From JAZQHR01 sp045540695 (GTDB taxonomy: Bacteria; Bacillota; Clostridia; UMGS1810): a stretch of DNA of 9,469 nt. Positions 6,087-9,469 of this stretch are shown here, one piece after another. Location of the stretch: NCBI GenBank assembly GCA_045540695.1, contig JAZQHR010000017.1, forward strand, positions 1 to 9,469. The letters are read 5' to 3'. Position numbers and translations under genes: made by a program. Position 1 is the stretch's first letter, and the number at the start of each line of letters is the position of its first letter. Under the pieces are notes generated by a model. The model made no database searches and had not been told where the DNA came from. It saw only the letters and a program-made list of their open reading frames with translations.

Positions 6087-6791
6087 CTATACTATAAGTG
6101 CTGTAATGACATTCATTAAAGATATCATACCATTTCTTATCGGAGTTAAAATCGGATTTAAAAGTCCAAACACAAGTGCAAACATTAAAATAAGCGAAAG
6201 TGTTCTTTCTATTCGGTAATATTCAAATCTTGCCTTTGCAGGTAAAAGCTCGCCTAATATCTTTGAACCATCAAGCGGCGGGATAGGTATAAGGTTAAAT
6301 ACCATAAGTCCGATATTCATCACTACGCACATTTCAAGTATAATACTAACAAAATTAAGCAGTATGCCCATCGGCATAAATTTATATGCAATCGCCCTTA
6401 CAATCGTGGAAATCAACGCAATAACGAAATTCATAAGCGGTCCTGCGAGGCTTACCACTATGATACCAAGTCGTTTGTTTTTAAAATACATTGGATTTAT
6501 CGGCACAGGATTTGCCCATCCAAAGTGGAAAAACAAAAGACAAAACGTACCTATAGGGTCTAAATGTGCCATAGGATTAAGTGTAAGTCTTCCCTCGTAT
6601 TTTGCAGTATTATCACCCATTTTATACGCCGCATACCCGTGTGCAAACTCGTGTGCAGAAAGGGAAATCAGCAGTGCAGGTATGCTAAGTATAAGCTCCA
6701 TAAGACCTCCGCTTCTTATAAACGAAAATAAATTTATAAGAGCAAGCACCGCTACGGCTATCCATATATATCTTGTATAATTATTTCTCAA
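6087..6791 (-). CDS. Site-2-type M50 membrane metalloprotease
   Basis: This is a polytopic intramembrane zinc protease of the compact M50 type (YwhC-like) with no PDZ or CBS domain visible. The 234-residue chain has hydrophobic segments at about 8-25, 33-51, 108-133, 143-168 and 195-212. The zinc-binding motif is HEFAH (His47, Glu48, His51), and the third-ligand region is NLIPIPPLDGSKIL with Asp174. GRLTLNPMAHLDPIG (67-81) and SLAGPLMN (114-121) are further family signatures. Substrate is unknown; relatives cleave anti-sigma factors or signal-peptide remnants. The start appears to be TTG at 6791: an in-frame stop precedes it directly, no in-frame ATG occurs before residue 31, and GGGAAG lies about 10 bases upstream. 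It sits between lysA and scpA, a placement I recall in several Clostridia. Confidence 0.93.
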   Translation of the reverse strand: MRNNYTRYIWIAVAVLALINLFSFIRSGGLMELILSIPALLISLSAHEFAHGYAAYKMGDNTAKYEGRLTLNPMAHLDPIGTFCLLFFHFGWANPVPINPMYFKNKRLGIIVVSLAGPLMNFVIALISTIVRAIAYKFMPMGILLNFVSIILEMCVVMNIGLMVFNLIPIPPLDGSKILGELLPAKARFEYYRIERTLSLILMFALVFGLLNPILTPIRNGMISLMNVITALIV

Positions 6792-6818
6792 TTAAAATGC
6801 ACTTCCCTTTTTGTTAGT

Positions 6819-8120
6819 TTACATAACATCGTTTTTGATGATGTCCTCATAGCTTTCGCGTTTAACGATAAGCTTAGATTTTCCGCCTGATACAGTAATC
6901 ATAGCAGGACGCGGAATCCTGTTGTAATTTGATGCCATAGAGTAGTTGTACGCACCGGTACTCATTACCGCTACTATGTCACCCACCTCACACTTTTGCA
7001 TCTGTGCGTCTTTTATAATAATGTCACCCGACTCGCAGCATTTACCGCAAAGAGTGTAGTTATCCATATCCTTACTGTCAGCCTTGTTGGCAATAACCCC
7101 GTCATATAATGCATCGTACATAATAAATCTAGGGTTGTCCGCCATACCGCCATCTATAGATACGTATTTTCTAACGTCCGGTATATCCTTCACACATCCA
7201 ACTGTGTATAGCGTAATGCCCGCATCACCAACTATTGACCTGCCCGGCTCCATATATATAAACGGAAGGTCAACGCCGTATTCTGCACAAAGGCTCTTTA
7301 CAACCTCCGACACCGACTTAATGTGAGAATCGTACGATATAGGATCGTCATTTTCGGTGTATTTTATGCCAAAGCCGCCACCCAAATCAAGCTCGGTTAA
7401 GTTAAGCCCCAAATCCTTTTTCACATCAGCCATAAGCTTTATCATTACTTTTGCAGCCTCAGTAAACGGTTCAAGTTCAAAAATCTGCGAACCAATATGG
7501 CAATGAATACCCTTAACATCTATGTTGTCAAGGCTCATAGCCTTTTTAAATATATCATACGCCTCGCCGGTTTCAATGGCAAATCCAAACTTTGAGTCAA
7601 TCTGTCCTGTAGATATAAACTCGTGCGTATGTGCATCTACTCCCGGTTTTATACGGAATATCACACCTTGCGTTGTGCCACGTTCTGCACAAATGCCATT
7701 TAGTGTTTCAAGCTCATAAGCATTATCTACAATTATTCTGCCAACCTTATTTTCAACCGCCATACAAAGCTCGTCATAAGTCTTGTTATTTCCGTGAAGG
7801 CATATTTCACCCGCGTTAAAGCCAGCCTTTAATGCCGTATAAAGCTCACCGCCCGATACTACATCAAGACCAAGACCTTCCTCCTGTGCAGTTTTGCAAA
7901 GGTACATATTGCAAAGTGCTTTACTTGCATAATGAATACTGCCCTTGCCGTCGTAATACTTGTCAATGGCGTTTTTGTATATACGCATATTATCGCGAAG
8001 CTTATCATCGTCCATTACGTAAAGCGGAGTGCCGTATTCCTTAGCCAAATCAACCGCATCGCATCCGCCTATCTCAAGATGATGTAAGTTATTTATTTTT
8101 AAATGATTATGTATAAACAT
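6819..8120 (-). CDS. lysA: Diaminopimelate decarboxylase
   Basis: LysA decarboxylates meso-diaminopimelate to L-lysine, the last step of the pathway, using pyridoxal phosphate in the cytoplasm. The 433-residue product is the usual length for the alanine-racemase-fold (type III) decarboxylases. Visible motifs are YASKAL with the cofactor-binding Lys67, HIGSQI (208-213), the phosphate-binding GGGFG (247-251), EPGRS (291-295), CESGD with the partner-subunit Cys362, and GAYNYSMASNYN near 389-400. The ATG at 8120 is preceded by GGAGG 6 bases upstream. A strong promoter (8181-8153) gives a leader of about 26 bases, too short for a lysine riboswitch. It is the first gene of the leftward series. A related biosynthetic-arginine or carboxynorspermidine decarboxylase is unlikely given the CESGD and EPGRS motifs. 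Confidence 0.96.
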   Translation of the reverse strand: MFIHNHLKINNLHHLEIGGCDAVDLAKEYGTPLYVMDDDKLRDNMRIYKNAIDKYYDGKGSIHYASKALCNMYLCKTAQEEGLGLDVVSGGELYTALKAGFNAGEICLHGNNKTYDELCMAVENKVGRIIVDNAYELETLNGICAERGTTQGVIFRIKPGVDAHTHEFISTGQIDSKFGFAIETGEAYDIFKKAMSLDNIDVKGIHCHIGSQIFELEPFTEAAKVMIKLMADVKKDLGLNLTELDLGGGFGIKYTENDDPISYDSHIKSVSEVVKSLCAEYGVDLPFIYMEPGRSIVGDAGITLYTVGCVKDIPDVRKYVSIDGGMADNPRFIMYDALYDGVIANKADSKDMDNYTLCGKCCESGDIIIKDAQMQKCEVGDIVAVMSTGAYNYSMASNYNRIPRPAMITVSGGKSKLIVKRESYEDIIKNDVM

Positions 8121-8152
8121 GCTGGTCCTCCATCATATAATTGTACTATTAT

Positions 8153-8181
8153 ATAATACCATTCCAAAGCGAAAATGTCAA
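8153..8181 (-). promoter_or_regulatory. Sigma-A promoter for lysA and probably the leftward operon
   Basis: On the minus strand a perfect -35 box TTGACA (8181-8176) is followed by a 17-base spacer and a -10 box TATTAT (8158-8153, 5 of 6 consensus). TGG directly before the -10 gives an extended -10 element. Transcription would start near 8146, about 26 bases before the lysA start codon. A second TATAAT (8153-8148) lies 22 bases from the -35, too far to pair with it. Since no other convincing promoter was seen further left, this one may serve all ten genes. Confidence 0.82.
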
Positions 8182-8221
8182 ATGAATATGGCTACAAACG
8201 TCAACAAAATCCGCCTATTCC

Positions 8222-8250
8222 TTGACGATGAAAATTCGCTGTGATATAAT
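8222..8250 (+). promoter_or_regulatory. Sigma-A promoter for the M20 amidohydrolase gene
   Basis: TTGACG (8222-8227) and a perfect TATAAT (8245-8250) are separated by exactly 17 bases, and TGA before the -10 makes an extended -10 element. Transcription would begin near 8257, leaving about 26 bases before the ATG at 8283. The leader holds AAGGGG (8268-8273) as ribosome binding site. The -35 box lies 40 bases from that of the diverging lysA promoter. Confidence 0.85.
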
Positions 8251-8282
8251 CCAGTTAAGTAGCAGAAAAGGGGAAATCGATA

Positions 8283-9446
8283 ATGGACAAAAAGGCATTA
8301 TTTTCATTTGTAGATGAGCAAAAGGACAATATGGTTTCGGCGGCGTTTAAGATATTTGACAAGCCGGAGATAGGATATGAGGAACACTTCGCATCCGAGC
8401 TTTTGGAAAATATGCTTGAAGGTGAAGGATTTAACGTAGAAAAAGGCATTGCAGGACTTGACACAGCTTTTCGTGCTACATGGTCAAATGGTGAAGGCGG
8501 CATAAACATTGGTATACTTGGTGAATATGACGCGTTAAAGGACCTTGGTCACGGGTGCGGTCATCACATGCAGACTCCTGCTGCGATAGGTGCGGCAGTG
8601 GCTATAAAGAAGGTATTTGAAGGAAGCGATATTCCATTTACCGTAACAGTTTATGGTACTCCTGCGGAGGAAACCACAGGCGGTAAAATAATAATGGCAA
8701 AAGAAGGGTATTTCAGCGAGCTAGACATAGCACTTAGCACTCATGCCGCACGAAAAGAGGCGTTTGTAGGTGCGAAATCGATGGCTCTTCGTTCATTCAA
8801 CGTTACATACAAAGGGAAAAGTGCACACGCGGCAGGCTCGCCGTATCTTGGCAGAAGTGCGGCAGATGCGATGTTTTTATCGTTCAACGGTATTGAATTT
8901 ATGCGTGAGCATGTAAAAGACGGCTCGCGTATGCACTACACCATAAAAGAAGCACTCGGCCCGTCAAACATTGTGCCTGCGGAGGCAAAATGCGCGTACA
9001 CTCTTCGTTCATACGATAACAAATATATAGACGAGCTTGAGGAGAGATTTAGAAAAATCGTTCAGGGTGCGTGCCTGATGACTGAAACAGAAGCGGAAAT
9101 TGTGCAGACAACCGACTATGCCGCACGAAAGGGAAACAAAGTTTTAGCAGATCTTGCGCATAAAAATTTAGACGAGCTTGGCATAGCCTGCGAAGAAAAT
9201 TTCCTTCGCGACAGTAGTGGTTCAACAGATTTTGGTAATGTATCGGTTATGGTTCCTTCTGCTCTGGTATATCTTGGCTACAAAAATGCATCCAGTCATT
9301 CGCAGGACTGGGTTGATGCAGGAAAAACAGAAAATGCCGTACAGTGCATTATGGATTCTGCAAAGACTATGGCAGGAATGATGTACGACCTGATTAAAAA
9401 CCCTGAAATAGCTAAAGAAGCAAAAAAAGAATTTGACGAAAATTAA
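8283..9446 (+). CDS. M20 family amidohydrolase (AbgB/PM20D2-like)
   Basis: This is a cytoplasmic metal-dependent amidohydrolase of the M20D group, which releases amino acids from N-acyl or N-aminobenzoyl conjugates or small dipeptides. The 387 residues show GILGEYDAL (77-85) and GHGCGHH (89-95, Cys92 and His94 as metal ligands), the catalytic pair Glu129-Glu130 in TPAEETTGGK, His154 in THAARK and His339 in SSHSQDW. The dimerisation domain lies about 168-280 (NVTYKGKSAHAAGSPYLGRSA at its start). GEYDALxxLGHGCGHH is closest to p-aminobenzoyl-glutamate hydrolase subunit B and PM20D2 dipeptidase relatives, rather than to N-acetyl-diaminopimelate deacetylase. No signal peptide is seen. It is divergently transcribed from lysA, has its own promoter and AAGGGG ribosome binding site, and nothing follows it within the window. 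Substrate is not established. Confidence 0.88.
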   Translation: MDKKALFSFVDEQKDNMVSAAFKIFDKPEIGYEEHFASELLENMLEGEGFNVEKGIAGLDTAFRATWSNGEGGINIGILGEYDALKDLGHGCGHHMQTPAAIGAAVAIKKVFEGSDIPFTVTVYGTPAEETTGGKIIMAKEGYFSELDIALSTHAARKEAFVGAKSMALRSFNVTYKGKSAHAAGSPYLGRSAADAMFLSFNGIEFMREHVKDGSRMHYTIKEALGPSNIVPAEAKCAYTLRSYDNKYIDELEERFRKIVQGACLMTETEAEIVQTTDYAARKGNKVLADLAHKNLDELGIACEENFLRDSSGSTDFGNVSVMVPSALVYLGYKNASSHSQDWVDAGKTENAVQCIMDSAKTMAGMMYDLIKNPEIAKEAKKEFDEN

Positions 9447-9469
9447 AATAAAAAAACACAACTTATAAA

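Noticed and set aside
8121..8282. Lysine riboswitch upstream of lysA
   Set aside because: The predicted leader is only about 26 bases and the whole intergenic region is 162 bases with two promoters, leaving no space for an L-box.

Overview
The window looks like a chromosomal segment from a low-to-moderate GC, probably spore-forming member of the Clostridia (Firmicutes, gut Oscillospirales/Eubacteriales type). The reasons are the gene set (scpA-scpB, a DUF2953 protein, a YtfJ/GerW sporulation protein, a DacF/DacB-type carboxypeptidase, rluB, hslO), strong AGGAGG-like ribosome binding sites with occasional GTG/TTG starts, sigma-A promoters close to consensus, and short palindromic intergenic repeats of a kind I associate with gut Clostridia. 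This is a family-level inference and was not checked by any search.

Layout. Positions 1-309 hold no convincing gene. They contain a palindromic repeat (89-173) and an AT-rich hairpin with a T-tract (264-299), which is the likely terminator of the long leftward operon. Ten genes on the minus strand follow, read from right to left: lysA (8120-6819), a membrane M50 metalloprotease (6791-6087), scpA (6064-5333), scpB (5343-4714), a DUF2953 membrane protein (4698-4078), ytfJ/gerW (4032-3598), a D,D-carboxypeptidase (3538-2408), an RluB-type pseudouridine synthase (2411-1686), a small GNAT-like protein (1686-1306) and hslO (1188-310). Spacing is tight: 27, 22, -11, 15, 45, 59, -4, -1 and 117 bases. 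One transcript from the lysA promoter is therefore plausible. On the plus strand, diverging from lysA, is one M20-family amidohydrolase (8283-9446).

The block joins several housekeeping jobs: the last step of lysine synthesis (lysA consumes meso-diaminopimelate, also a cell wall precursor), peptidoglycan trimming (carboxypeptidase), chromosome condensation (ScpAB with SMC), ribosome modification (RluB), redox-controlled chaperoning (Hsp33) and sporulation/germination (YtfJ). The scpA-scpB-...-dacB-...-rluB order resembles the Bacillus subtilis region, but spmA-spmB, which lie between dacB and rluB there, are absent here, and the DUF2953-ytfJ pair is inserted instead.

I found no clearly new multi-gene system. 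The most interesting non-coding signals are a near-perfect hairpin that buries the ribosome binding site and start codon of the carboxypeptidase gene (3538-3574), a 57-bp inverted-repeat-bounded element made of two hairpins between the GNAT-like gene and hslO (1228-1284), and the compact divergent promoter pair (8153-8250).
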